Numbered from the stretch's first letter, positions 1 to 28,249 are shown. The stretch is 64,000 bases of DNA from Hormiphora californensis (GCA_020137815.1 CM035350.1:3462537-3526536); one strand, 5' to 3'. Notes: generated by a model not told the origin, from the sequence alone. Numbers and translations are program-made.

Positions 1-149
1 TGTTTACAGTCCCAGATGAGCGGCCCAAACCAAACCAAACCAAACTATTGAAGTGACCATACATACTTACTTGCGGACCACCTTTTCTATCTTCATCCCC
101 CTTATACCCATCATCCCTTCCACCTCTCACCCCCTTTCCCCTCCACCAG

Positions 150-14009
<13,860 letters not shown>

Positions 14010-14815
14010 GAGGCGACCTTCTAGGTGTAATAATCTGACTTTAACACGTGCGTGAAGAGAGTTAGAGGTCTCTGAAGTGTTAAGAGAGAGAAAGAGAGAT
14101 GTCTCAGAGGTTCGTGCAGGTGGTAAAGATGTCCACAGTGTTTGAGATGTGACTATATTGGCTGTGTGTGCATTTCAAGAAGAATTCGGTTAAGAAAGTT
14201 GTCGAGACAAAGAACTCTCAGGATCGAGACGTCTTGTGGCGCCGACCCCGTTTTGATCCTCAAAACTGGGTGCTCAGATCGGGTGGGCGCCGCCTGACAG
14301 GTTTCCGGCAACTACCGACTGTTTTAATCAGTACAGTAAATGTTTAGGTGCAATTTGTACTTTCTTATTTTGCATGCCGACCCTTTTCTACTAATAAACT
14401 TTTCTACGCTCCCAGAAAAGCTCTTTTATATACACCTCAGATTTGTAAAAAACTTTATATGTCTCAGATTTTAGTAGTGGGATCGTGATTTTTTAGAGTT
14501 AGCAACTTTGATGAACAGGTAGCTTTGGTAATGAAATTACCCCTCCGCGTTATAATAACAGGGGTGACCAATAGGTAGCTAGTGTTAGAACAGTAAAAAA
14601 GTTATATTTTCCCCATTTTTTAAATCTTCTTATTCATCCGAAGGTGACACGTCATATACCTAAGTAGTAACGCCCGCTCGTTTCACCCTCACAGTGTGTC
14701 TGTATTCTGTTTTAATTAAGAGTCTATTTATTTTTGAATTGTATTTATTTAATGCGAAGAGATAAATCCGGAGAATCGCTGCAGTAGTCGGAGAACGAGA
14801 GAAAGCAAAAAAGTG

Positions 14816-15083
<268 letters not shown>

Positions 15084-15217
15084 AATGAAGAACCATTCTG
15101 TAAAATTTGTAACTCTTCATCTCTTTGTAAAAAATGTCTTCCAATTTGTTTTCTAGCGGGAAGGGTTAGGGCAAGGGGAGCGAGTAGGCGGACTGGTGCA
15201 GAAATATAATGATACTA

Positions 15218-15487
15218 CAGGGTGGTTCAGAAACATGGAGCCACTTGGAGATAAAAGTTGGAAAAATACAATCCTCTCTCTATTGTACGGATCAAAATTT
15301 CAACGTGTTACCCTGTCAGTTGACAGGCTGATAATTTTTATGTAAGAGTGACTCTCTGTCGATCTCAATCCTCAGGGGACACCTTTTCTAGTCAATAGAC
15401 CGTGTTTAATTACACTGTACATCGGAGAGCGAACTGTATTGACACTTTAGTTATCTCAAAGTGGCTCCATGTTTCTGAACCACCCTG
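15218..15487. mobile_element. 270 bp Tc1/mariner-type MITE
   Basis: Begins CAGGGTGGTTCAGAAACATG and ends with the reverse complement CATGTTTCTGAACCACCCTG; terminal inverted repeats of at least 28 bp. It is flanked on both sides by TA (15216-15217 and 15488-15489), the target duplication of Tc1/mariner elements, whose ends often read CAGGGTG. There is no transposase inside, so it would have moved in trans. Confidence 0.85.
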
Positions 15488-15804
15488 TATCATAGCCAAA
15501 AAAAATTTCAGGACCAATGCAATGTTATGTCTTCTGATTGCCAAGCTAGACTGCCACTGTTGAACAATCTTCTGAATAATGTGGAAAATAAAGATTGTCG
15601 CATATAACGGTTGGGAAATGTTAGATCATACACGAAACTGATATCATTACAATCAGCTGCAGCAAACACACAAACATATCGACACACAAACCGTCACATA
15701 CCCCCTTTATGTTACAGTGAAGTTCTTTCTTCGATTCAATCATGCATCAAAATTGTCAAAAAAAGGATCCCACCCACTCTGCCTTAGGTTTGCCACGTCG
15801 AGAC

Positions 15805-15890
15805 ACTGTCAGAGCATTGGCCTGACCCATTCTCGCTTCTCTCAAATAAGGAGCGCGCGAGAACTGTGGTCAGAGCATTGGCCTGACAGT
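15805..15890. mobile_element. Copy of CTGTCAGAGCATTGG short repeat family
   Basis: Contains CTGTCAGAGCATTGGCCTGA near its left end and GGTCAGAGCATTGGCCTGACAG at its right end, around a core with GAGCGCGCGAGAACTGTGG. Related copies occur at 52243-52297 and 58153-58240 in the opposite orientation. Probably a small non-autonomous element. Confidence 0.6.
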
Positions 15891-16099
15891 CGAGACAAGG
15901 AAAAACCCCTGGTGGCATATTATTCACTGCTTGTGTTATTATAAACCAATTAGCAATCAGAACCAACTTTAATAATACCACTCACTCTTCAATTAATACC
16001 TGCCAAGTACTGCACACGTGAAAGGATTAAAAACTAAACGTCCTTTCCTCGGACCTGTCACACACCCATCTCTATTCTACACATTCACTTTATACAGTT

Positions 16100-18818
<2,719 letters not shown>

Positions 18819-19513
18819 GATTCCTCAAAACACAATCCGAGAGAGAGAGAGAGCTAATTCATGATGCGCCTTGACTATAAATAGGGGATAGTGGTTTAGG
18901 GGACAGTGTATTTTAGTGACGTATTGATGACGTCAGACTATACAGCCTATAACAGGGCACAGTAGTGACGTCACATTGTTTCCTTGCTCGACCCTATCTC
19001 TCCCAAATATTGTAAAGGAGGGTTAGAACAAATTTAACTGCATGGGATAGTGGTTAAGGTGTCAAGCAGAGGCGTACTGTAGAGAGAGAGAGACAAAGAG
19101 AGAGTCAGAGAGAGTTGTGTACACTGTACAATCTAGTCGTCTCATTTTTCAGCCGGGGGACGATATCAAATAAAACGTGTGTGTGTAATATAAAGGGGGT
19201 TTATTGTATAAATCAATCAAAGGTATCAGACAAATATAGAACAGACAATAGTTCAATACAAAATACATCTCTCTCTGAGGGTCACACACTCAGATCTACT
19301 ACTGCACAAGCACTCACTTTAATCATCTCACACAGATGGAGGGAGAGAAACTAATTACACATTTCTACACCACGACATCTCTCCTTATAAACGGAGAAAT
19401 GTTTGTTTAGATTCGGATAGCTGTTTCCAATTAGAAATCTTTCCAATCACATCTGAATACCAGTCTCTACAACAACTCTAGTCAATATATGACGTCATAA
19501 CATTGTGACGTCA
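18819..19513. other. Intergenic region between ArfGAP1 and DHRS12
   Basis: Upstream of ArfGAP1 and downstream of DHRS12 on the same strand. Repeated TGACGTCA/GTGACGTCA motifs (about 18915-18971 and 19490-19513) resemble cAMP-response elements, though their role is unknown. A reverse copy of the TGTTCTAACCCTCC family lies at 18975-19030. Confidence 0.4.
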
Positions 19514-20506
19514 TTACACAGGAGCAACACCCTCAGATAACTCCTTCAAGGTGGCCATTAACTGGACCTTCTCTGCTGCACTACTCTTACTCCACGCTAA
19601 AGGTAAATGCTTCCCAACGACCCTCCTGTCCTGCCAAAATTCCCCATTTTTGGTGAGATCCACAGCTGCAGATCCGTCTGGTGCAACAGACAACCAAACA
19701 GCTGTATCAGCACCCTGCTGTGGTGTCCTCAGTTTGTCCTTCATCTTCTCGTAGAAATCAGGCATGGCACTCCGTACAGCAGGGGTATCGGCCCATCCTG
19801 GGTGCATGGAACTAAACATAAGATCTGGGTATTTCCGGGCCCATTCCTCAACCATGATCACCTGCTGTCTCTTGTTCTGGGCGTACACCATCGTCCCATC
19901 AAACTTGCTCACCCGCTCTGACTGGAGGTCAGATAAGTCCAGTTTGTTGGTTAACATACCCCCCGAACTGACAGTGACCACTCTGCACCTCACCCCACTC
20001 TCTGCTGCTGTCCGCTGGAGGAGGGGAACCAGACCCTCTGTCAGGGTGTACGTTCCCAGTGTGTTGGTCGCAAAGTTACTTTCAAAACCCTCCCCAGTCA
20101 CCTCCCTAGTGTTCACCATACACCCAGCATTGTTAACCAGCACGTGCAGTGCAGAGTGCTCCTTCATAAACTCTTCCGTGAATGTCTTCACTTTCCCAAT
20201 CTGGGAGAGGTCTAAGACGTGGACATGAACCTCACTGTTACTTGTCTCCGCCACTATCTCATCCCTGACCTTCTCCGCGCTCACCTTGTTCCTACACACC
20301 ATGTGAACAGTGCCACCCCTTTTGGCCACCTCCATGGCAGTCTCCCGTCCTATACCGCTGTTACTACCCGTGATAAGGAAGTGACGGGAGGCGCAGTCCA
20401 CTTGGAGGTCTGTGGGCTTGAAATCTTTAGCTGCTGCAGTATAGCCACTCTTTGTGTACTCAAGGAGGCCCTTAGCGAGCCACACTGTGTTTCTGTATAT
20501 CGACAT
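19514..20506 (-). CDS. DHRS12: Dehydrogenase/reductase SDR family member 12
   Basis: A 330-residue classical-type short-chain dehydrogenase encoded without introns. N-terminal MSIYRNTVWLAKGLLEYTKSGY matches the distinctive start of DHRS12. The NAD(P)-binding glycine motif TGSNSGIG (about 46-53), VNNAG, the catalytic Ser (TVSSGG) and the YAQNK tyrosine-lysine pair are all present, as is HPGWADTP. The substrate of this family is not established. Lack of introns among intron-bearing neighbours could mean an old retrocopy or simply intron loss. The start is the methionine that gives the full family N-terminus. Confidence 0.93.
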   Translation of the reverse strand: MSIYRNTVWLAKGLLEYTKSGYTAAAKDFKPTDLQVDCASRHFLITGSNSGIGRETAMEVAKRGGTVHMVCRNKVSAEKVRDEIVAETSNSEVHVHVLDLSQIGKVKTFTEEFMKEHSALHVLVNNAGCMVNTREVTGEGFESNFATNTLGTYTLTEGLVPLLQRTAAESGVRCRVVTVSSGGMLTNKLDLSDLQSERVSKFDGTMVYAQNKRQQVIMVEEWARKYPDLMFSSMHPGWADTPAVRSAMPDFYEKMKDKLRTPQQGADTAVWLSVAPDGSAAVDLTKNGEFWQDRRVVGKHLPLAWSKSSAAEKVQLMATLKELSEGVAPV

Positions 20507-20772
20507 AGCTGCTAGGGAGAAGGGGAGAAATGTGAAATACTGAACACGATAATAGATCTATAATAAAATCTATAATATTTATCTATAACAAAGGTCGACC
20601 ATGAAAGTGTATAAAAGAACGGTATGAAGCAATGTATCCAAAAACAGAATAAGTGGTAAAAACTCTCTATCAGAGAGACATGACTATAACTACTATACTG
20701 GGTAATAAATAAGTGAACAAAAACATGTAAAAAGATGTCTCCCAAACAACTGTGTTACAACCCCACTGATCC

Positions 20773-21237
20773 CTATTTGAGGTTTGCTGCAAAGAACTCT
20801 ATCATCATAGTGATTGCCTTGTTAACATCTCTCTCCACCGCAGGGCTGCTCATATCTCCCCGGGTTACCCATCCATGAATCATCTCGGGAAATACCTCGA
20901 TCTGCAATCTACTTCCAAGAACCTGCAGAAAGGGGATTCGTCAGAGTGTTGACATGCAATAAAATCGCTGTGAAACTTGGCATGGTAACACAACAATATT
21001 GTTGGCCGGGTGCCAGGGTCGTTAACCCAGAGAGACCCTCTGATACAAAAGAATCTGATGAGACAAAGAGGGAGCACGTCATGCATGGGTTTTATAACAA
21101 AGCTCTGACGTAAGAATAGAAACCGGGATATCTCAGCATCACCATTCATGTTGCTTGATCCTGACTTTTATCTTTCTCACAAGTGTTCTCCGTGTCGGTC
21201 CCTCCCTCTACTCTTCTTTGTTGTTTCTCTAATTCTC

Positions 21238-21275
<38 letters not shown>

Positions 21276-24200
21276 GGTGGTTCTCTGTTTCACTCGTAGT
21301 TAAAAAGCTAACAAGCAACGCACATCCCTTCAGACAAGCAAAAGCTCTCTCTCTCACACATACACTGTTCAGAGCGCACTTTGTTTTGTTTGATAAGATG
21401 GTGCTGTCGTTGTTAGTGCTATGTTTCACGCTCCTTCAGAGCCCGGCCACCGTCTCGGGGTCTGAGGTGTGCTATAACAACTTCAATGGTCAGAATACCA
21501 CCACTAATTGTACGGGATCGGAGTATTGCTGCAGGTAGGATTGTCACCTTGACCACACTCTGATATAGTACAGGGTGTCCCACTGTATAATCAGTGCTCC
21601 TTTTTCTATATTTGCACTACAAGTACCGCCGTCTAAGAAGAACTCACACGGCGTACCCTCCAAATGGAGATATTATTAATACTATACCTAATGGCTAATA
21701 ATAATGTAATATTGTGTTTTTGTTTCGTAGGAACGGCGAGAGTTACGCTATAAACCTTGAAGGAAAATGAGGTTTGCAGTACCGAGGAGAGCTGTGCCAA
21801 TACCACTGATATTCCCACCAGGTAAAGAATTGTTGTCAGTACTTTAGTATCTCATAATATCGGTAACAGGGTACAATCACTTTCTATGAACCACCCCTAG
21901 AGCTGATGTAATGAATTAAAATGAAATCAAAACTCTGTCTACAGATCTGATCTCACACCATCTCTATACTCTTCAGTTGTCTAATTAGCGTTGATGGGGT
22001 AGAATCAATGTACGGGTGTGGTACAGGGGCGTACTGTTGCCACGAACAGGGCAGAGCTTTTTTCTACCGAGCTGTACAGTGGGAGGACGTGTGTGGCTTC
22101 CCAGGTAGGATTAACCACTCGACCGACAAACATTAGGAGTCTCTGTAGGACGACAATTCCAACCTGTTCCAACATAATGACGCAATTTGGTATTAGTACT
22201 TTTACCCAGGTAGTGGTTGTGGTCCAGTGTTTGAAGTTGATTGGAGTGTAGAGCGGGAGGTACAATGCTACGACGAATGTGCTACCATATCCAAGATGAC
22301 TGTTGATGGAATAGGCTACCTCGCTTTCCTCGAGACAGACGATCGTAAGTCGATTTGTATATCTAAGACTGTGTTTGTCGTGACTTGTTCAGATTGTATG
22401 ACCTCTGTCAACTGTTGTTGTGGAACTAACGATCCCTTCCCCCTCACAGTGGAATGCTCGAAAGACACGGTTAAGAAGTGTGGTAGCTACGAGGTATGTC
22501 TATCTACCAAGACCGAGCTGATGTTTGACAGCCCCAACGTGCTGGGAGGAACATCAGAATACCTCATGACCTTCACCTACCGGTCCTGTGCAGCGGCGGA
22601 GGTTGTCAGCGATCAAGATCTTTATTGTGGTTTACTGGTACAAGGGATAACTGAAGGATTGAATTATGAAGGCATGACACTGTCTGATGTGGAGAGCTAT
22701 TGTGCCTTCCAAGATGTCTGTACGGATGATTCTTGTGTGGCGGAGTCAGACAGGATTGGAGATTTTCCAGCGTGGGCCATTGTCCTCATTGTTCTCCTCA
22801 TTCTAGCTGTGATCGTGCTCATTGTCGTCATTGCCTTTTGTTCCTGTAGAGACAGGGGGCAGGTTCAACCAGATCCCACACCAGTACCAATGGAGGAGAT
22901 TATCGTCCAACAGGAGGACCCCCGAACCAGGAGGATTAGGGAACTGGAGGCCATGTTGACTGCAGCTATCAATGCTAGGGACATGGCTGACCTACAGCTG
23001 GCAACTGATGCCGTAGAAGAGGAACACATGGAGGGAGAAATGAGGGAGAAATACGACAAGGCATGTGCTCTTCTGGAGCAGCTGCTGGCAAGGGATGCCG
23101 AGACCAAGAGAAGGGAGTTGGAGGAGGCGGAGAGGGAGGCTGCTGAAGCTAAACGGAAAATGGAAGAAGCTGAGGCTGAAGTTGAGAGGAGAAGGAAGGC
23201 GGAAGAGGAGGCCGCCAGGATAAGAGAGGCCGAAAGGTTGGCAGAGGAAGCACGGAAAAGATGGGCAAGGATCTGGCCGCGAGTTCAGGTTCTCAGAGCT
23301 CTAAATGCGGTAGATGCTGATGCTAAGGCTAAAGCTATGGAGGCAGCGAGGAGGGCAAGGGAAGAGGAAGAGAGGCAGAAGAGGGAGGAAGAAGAGAGGA
23401 GGGAGAGAGCACTAGCGTGTAAGAAAATGCTTCGTGGAGCGGTGAATGCGAACACGATTGAAAAACTGGAGAACGCCATTAAACACACTGAAAGGGAAAC
23501 CTTTCAGACTACCCTTATGGAACATGACGATGAGCTGAAGAAATTGTACGCCGAGGCAAGGGAGGCACTGGACAAACTAAGAAAGGAGGAAGAGGAGAAA
23601 CGGCTGGCGGAGGAAAAGAGACTAGAAGAGGAACGAAGAATAGGGGAGGAGAAGAGACAGGCGGCCCTGGCACGGTTAGGAGAGATTGAGATCATTCTAA
23701 AGCGTGGTATCTCCGACAGAAACATTGACCTCCTAAGGAGCGGTATCAAGCAGGCCGATGACAACTATCTCCAGAAGGATCTGTTCCCTGACTATGATAA
23801 CGCTAAGGTCCTGTTAGAGCGACTCGAGAAGATTGAGAAGATAAAGAAGAACATCATGGAGCTGAAACGACCCCTGATCGCAGAGCTGAAGAGCATGGCA
23901 AACCCCCCGGTTCCCGTGATCAAGGCCATGACGGGAGCTTTCCTGCTGATGGGTGAGAAGGCAAGTTATCTGAAGGAATGGAACAACATCGTTATCCTGC
24001 TGAACAAGACAGGCCAGCTCAGTGTGAAGAGAAGAGTTCAGGAGTTAGAGATGGATAGGGTGACTGATGAAATAGCTAAATCGGCCGAGGACACCATGTT
24101 TGGGTTGTCTTCTGACGAGGTATACGAGGCAAACCAAGCAGCCAGCCTATTCTACGACTGGGCTGACATGATTTGTTATGAGTACAAACAGCTAAAGAAT

Positions 24201-25257
24201 GGAAAATAAATATGTAGTAAGCAAGTGGTAATTTATTTTGGTTTTTTATATTAGTATGTACTGAACTTTATATGATATTTGTAACCTAGTGCCGACGATA
24301 TGAGATATCAGTTATCACGGATCGGGATCATTTTCTGCGAGTTTTAGCTCAGGGACTCGTTTTTAGGGCCTGAACCCAAATCTCCGTGAAACTATGAGCA
24401 ATACAATACTCGTTGTAGATGGATTTGATTATTGCTACCTTTTCCCCCAGTCCTCCCGGTTGACAATTTTCGTGATCGTTTCCCGCAGACAAGTACAGTT
24501 GATTACAAACAATGCGTTTCAGTGTCTCCTCCTCTGAACCATCTATCACATCGCAGATTTCTGTAAAAGTGTAGGTCAGCCACCCATCCAATCATCGAAG
24601 TAAAATCAAATATTTCAAGTTGGGTGGGGACTGGGGAATTTTATACTTCACACTAATGGCAAGGAAGTTTTGCTTACTCGAGTGTGAAGGGTGAAGAGAG
24701 ACCCCAGCTTTAAACTCAGGACGGCTGCACAAGTTGATCACTGGGTAACTACCCCAACAGGTACCGGCACACCCAAAATCTACCGCTCCTCGAGCTTTAG
24801 CAAACGCAAGTGTTCGCTCCACATCAGGGATAAGCAGGGTGTTGTAAGGGTATGCTTTGATGAAATCAACAAGACCTGGATCTGTAGGTGTAATGGAGCC
24901 ACCCCGATAATAGTCAGGTAGCACCACCATATAGCCTGTAGGGAGAGAGGAGTTAGGAGAAAGGCAATGTATCTTAGCATACCAATATCAATTTAACAGA
25001 CACAGAAACATTGAAAACACAATTTACAGTTTCCATAGATCTATCATGTAGGAAGCCGCACCTCTATCAGCTAGGAGGTCACAAATCTGTCTCGTCCTGC
25101 CTGCATCAAAACCGAAAATATCATAGTTCCATACAATGCACTTGTCGCCAGATCCAACGACATAAATTTCAAGGTCTTCAACTTTTTCAACGACCCCTTT
25201 GCAGGCGTATGCTGAGTTATCAAGGAAGCCATATCCGTTTTCCGGGCAGCACGCCAT
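20773..25257 (-). CDS. Dienelactone hydrolase family protein (host of a nested gene)
   Basis: Alpha/beta hydrolase of the dienelactone-hydrolase family, about 241 residues. Exons 25257-25062, 24935-24678, 24560-24439 and 20922-20773 join in consistent phase and end at TAG 20773-20775. The nucleophile cysteine is in GTCWGS, the acid is the Asp of AGNDHEN, and the histidine is in PEMIHGWVTRGD in the last exon; the triad is complete only if the last exon, 3.5 kb away, is joined. HPSHS and QLYLSAGND are typical of the eukaryotic AIM2/CMBL-like branch. Likely a cytosolic esterase/lactonase of unknown natural substrate. Intron 3 (20923-24438) contains an entire gene on the other strand. Confidence 0.85.
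21398..24209 (+). CDS. Single-pass membrane protein with Cys-rich ectodomain and coiled-coil, dynein-stalk-like tail
   Basis: No family name recognised. Exons 21398-21534, 21731-21821, 21977-22104, 22210-24209 give about 784 residues if one surplus A in the run 21764-21767 is discounted (as written, exon 2 hits a stop). Signal peptide (MVLSLLVLCFTLLQ), then an extracellular part rich in paired cysteines (EYCC, GAYCCHEQG, VNCCCGTND). One transmembrane helix (about 305-328, AIVLIVLLILAVIVLIVVIAF) is followed by CSCRDRG. The cytoplasmic tail is a very charged Glu/Arg/Lys coiled coil with three related helical units (around LEAMLTAAINARDMADLQLA, CKKMLRGAVNANTIEKLENAI and LGEIEIILKRGISDRNIDLL). 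The last about 110 residues (ELKSMANPP ... VYEANQAASLFYDWADMICYEYK) resemble the second helix of the dynein heavy-chain stalk. The gene lies wholly inside an intron of the opposite-strand dienelactone hydrolase gene. Confidence 0.75.
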
Positions 25258-25677
25258 GTTAAAAGCTTCTAAATTGGTATTGATTATGATTAAATGAGCT
25301 CAATATAAAATATTAATGCAACAGCTTCTATCCTCACTGCAAGAGGTTTTGGAAACCTCCAGTGACGTCGCTCACCGTGCGTCCACGCATCCATGGACGC
25401 ACACCTTTTTTCCGAGAAATTGAAAATTTTGTCAAATTCTGCACGCTGCAGCGTTTTGTACAAAATGGGGTCGCTCACAAGACCACAACATTTCGCGTGC
25501 AAAAGTAAAAAAGGCGAAAGGAAACAGCGAAAAGGAAAAGAATTTTATTATTATTATTAAATCTAAAATGTATACATTGGATAAAATACAACATATACTG
25601 CCCCTTTTTGTGGGCTAAATTGATAGTCATAAGGTTCCTTTTGAAGTCTCTTTAGAGTACAAATTACATGTAGCAGG

Positions 25678-26736
25678 TCAGCCACATTTAATTACCCCCC
25701 TGCTAACCCAGTATCGTCCATTCGGATTGTCTCGCCTCAGTCCTTTCACTGTATCAACAAGAGTTTTCCGCTCTCGCTGCTCCTCCGGTGTTAGGTCGGG
25801 GGAGAGAAACACCGAGGAGAATTTCTCTGAATCTCGGAGCTGTTTTGCTTTTCTTAGAAGTTGTAACAAAGTTTCCCTCCTTTCAAGTGTAACAATTACT
25901 GGTCTCGGTCGGTTATCAGTCTTTTCGCCAATACGCTTTGTAGAAGATATGACTGGTTTTTCATTGAGCTCACCAAAGATATCCTGAACTTCATGCTCAG
26001 TAGCCCTTGCCGTAGTTTCTGGCAGCCCAAATATAACCAAATTCAATTTGCGATCAAGAGTTGCTTCTTCCGCGGTTGTACTTGGATGGGGTACAGTCGC
26101 TTTCTTCAATGCTGCTTGGAGGCGGGATGGTGCAATAGCTGCAGAGCAATTCTGTACAAGCACCTTGGAGTAGCCCTGCAAATGCTTCTGAACAGACTCT
26201 GACACTGAACTAAGTTTCCGACCTTGTACTTCAATCAAAGTATTTTGTGCTTCAATCAGCTTCTCTTGCAGTTCAATCCTTGATACCCGATGTTTGTCGA
26301 TTTCTTCCTTAAAAGTGCCAAGCTCTTCTTGTACCTCCTTGAGCTTCTGATTACACTCCACTAGTTCCAGGCGTTCTTTCATTCGGGCAGTTGCATACAG
26401 ACGTTTCTCCTTCATAACTGGTCCTATTTCTCTCACTATCCGAAAAATATGACGAGAGAGGTTCTCGGTGAAAGCCATGAAACGATCAACATTATACTTT
26501 CTCATTTCGGAGTCTTTCGGCAGTGCGTCCTCAATATACTGCTCAGGATCATCATACAAACTAGAATCCAATAACTTGGACAATACTCCATCAACCTGTT
26601 GTTCACTTGGTTGTTTGAGCCCGTTCTTGATATGAAAAACGTTCTCTACTGCACAACGAAGTTTTTCCATCATCGACAAATCCCAGCATTCCAGTGGATC
26701 GGCATCTGCATCAGAGGTATTAAGTTTCTCCGTCAT
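25678..26736 (-). CDS. L1-type retrotransposon ORF1-like protein, no ORF2
   Basis: An intact 352-residue frame. The N-terminal 100 residues are acidic and helical, then a coiled coil (about 110-185), then an RRM-like segment (KLNLVIFGLPE ... RPVIVTLERRETLLQLLRKAKQL) and a C-terminal part (LSPDLTPEEQRERKTLVDTV ... GRYWVSRGVIK), the layout of L1-like ORF1 nucleic-acid chaperones. No reverse transcriptase or endonuclease is present on either side. Beyond the stop there is a TAATAATAATAAAA tail (minus strand, near 25540-25556), like a non-LTR 3' tail. It could be a HAL1-like ORF1-only element or a domesticated ORF1. Confidence 0.7.
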   Translation of the reverse strand: MTEKLNTSDADADPLECWDLSMMEKLRCAVENVFHIKNGLKQPSEQQVDGVLSKLLDSSLYDDPEQYIEDALPKDSEMRKYNVDRFMAFTENLSRHIFRIVREIGPVMKEKRLYATARMKERLELVECNQKLKEVQEELGTFKEEIDKHRVSRIELQEKLIEAQNTLIEVQGRKLSSVSESVQKHLQGYSKVLVQNCSAAIAPSRLQAALKKATVPHPSTTAEEATLDRKLNLVIFGLPETTARATEHEVQDIFGELNEKPVISSTKRIGEKTDNRPRPVIVTLERRETLLQLLRKAKQLRDSEKFSSVFLSPDLTPEEQRERKTLVDTVKGLRRDNPNGRYWVSRGVIKCG

Positions 26737-27550
26737 AACTTCTGCCTGCCCCTACGGGCGGTCTCAACATCCTGAGGACATATCTCAATAAATAGTTTTA
26801 CGTTGTAGTTGATGAAAGTTTGAAGGAAAAGAAGTTCCCCCCGCTAGCCAAGCGATGTATAGGATGTGCCGTTGTACCACACGCCGGACCAAACTTTGTT
26901 TGCCTTAGTTGGGTAATCACTTAGTTGGTCACGCCAGGATGCCAGGATTACCAGCGCCGGGTCGAGAAGGCACTAAGGGCAAACAAGGGTAAGGTAAGGT
27001 AAGGTAAATTATGCACTTAATATCCCACTCAATAGTGAATATATACCCAGAAAAATGGTGCCAACGCACTCTCTAAAGTATCACTTTCTCAAGTGGATAA
27101 CATTGTCTTTATAAACTTAACGCAATTTTGCTCGCAACAACCGGAGCAACTTCAAAACACAACTTATTAAAAAACACTAAAAAAGAATAAATTAAATTGT
27201 TAATAAATTAGCCCCTGATCATACAAAAGTCCAGAACGCTTGATTTGGTATCAGTAAGGGGCCCTTACTAAGGGCGCCTGTGCATCGTCGGCACGGATTA
27301 GTGTTTCATTCGTCAAATATCGGGTCTCTCGTTCGCACTCCCATAACCAGTACCACTCCCTGCAGGGAGGGTGGGTGGTGAGAAAATGCCGATTTTCAGA
27401 ACAAATACGTACCAAAGGTAGTAATGTGTTTAGTAGCTGTCCAGGGAGGGAAGATCCGGTGTGATAAAGTGAAAGGGGCATTGGGAGTTTCTTAGTTTCA
27501 CAAAGGGCCCCTTCGGTGACAATAAGGACGCGGAGAGGTCTTGGCAAACG

Positions 27551-28190
27551 CAGCGCTTTTCAAGGAGAGGTCTTGGCAAACGTTGCTGGCCCCAGCGGGA
27601 TAAGGCAGCGCTTTTCAAGGAGAGGTCGCGACTCGCGAGGAAAAAAAGAAAAAGAAACCAGGAAAATTTTGCGGACGCGGATCCGATTTAATTCACCTGT
27701 CTGAGCTGCGGCGGCGCGCGTTAGAATTTCGCGCGTTACGTATTAATGTATTTGATTTTAATTTTTCGCCAAGAAGACCGGCCACTCTTATGAGGAATGT
27801 ATCAGGCACCTGCGGACTCGGCTGTCATTCTCTATGGTGAGGTCAATTACCTGTTCTATCCGAGGATACCGAGGAAGGAGCAGGCGTGATCTGCCTACAA
27901 CAGACCTCTATCATATATATTAGCTTTTTACTGTCACATTTATCATGATCTTATCTGTGTAGCCAGATGGCTAGTTCGCTGTTTTTATAGAAATGAATTT
28001 GTTAGGCCGGATGCATGTGGCCTCTTTTATTATTATTATTTCTCACTTTTTAATTTTTCGCAAATAGAACTTTTTTTGGATAACTCCAAACTTTTGGAAT
28101 TTCCAAAACTTGCTTTTGAAAAGCGCTGCCTTATCCCGCGCTGCCTTATCCCTCGCTATCGGGGGCCAGCAATGTTTGCCAAAACTTGCT
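27551..28190. mobile_element. Inverted-repeat element with CAGCGCTTTTCAA ends
   Basis: Arms near 27551-27620 (GCAAACGTTGCTGGCCCC, GGGATAAGGCAGCGC, TTTTCAAGG) are mirrored near 28113-28190 (GAAAAGCGCTGCCTTATCCC, GGGGGCCAGCAATG). A direct half-copy (GAGAGGTCTTGGCAAACG) is repeated twice in the left arm. CAGCGCTTTTCAA resembles hAT ends, but no 8 bp direct duplication is visible. Confidence 0.5.
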
Positions 28191-28249
28191 TCGAATTCTA
28201 AATTCTAAAACTTTCAAGCTTGGCTACCGCTGGCCTCTCTCACGGTAAT

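Noticed and set aside
21570-21600. TACAGGGTGTCCCACTGTA as a mariner-type element end
   Set aside because: Only one end is recognisable in the intron; no matching partner or target duplication.
22865-23764. Three Ser/Leu-rich antisense frames
   Set aside because: Mirror images of the Glu/Lys/Arg-rich coiled-coil coding sequence on the plus strand.
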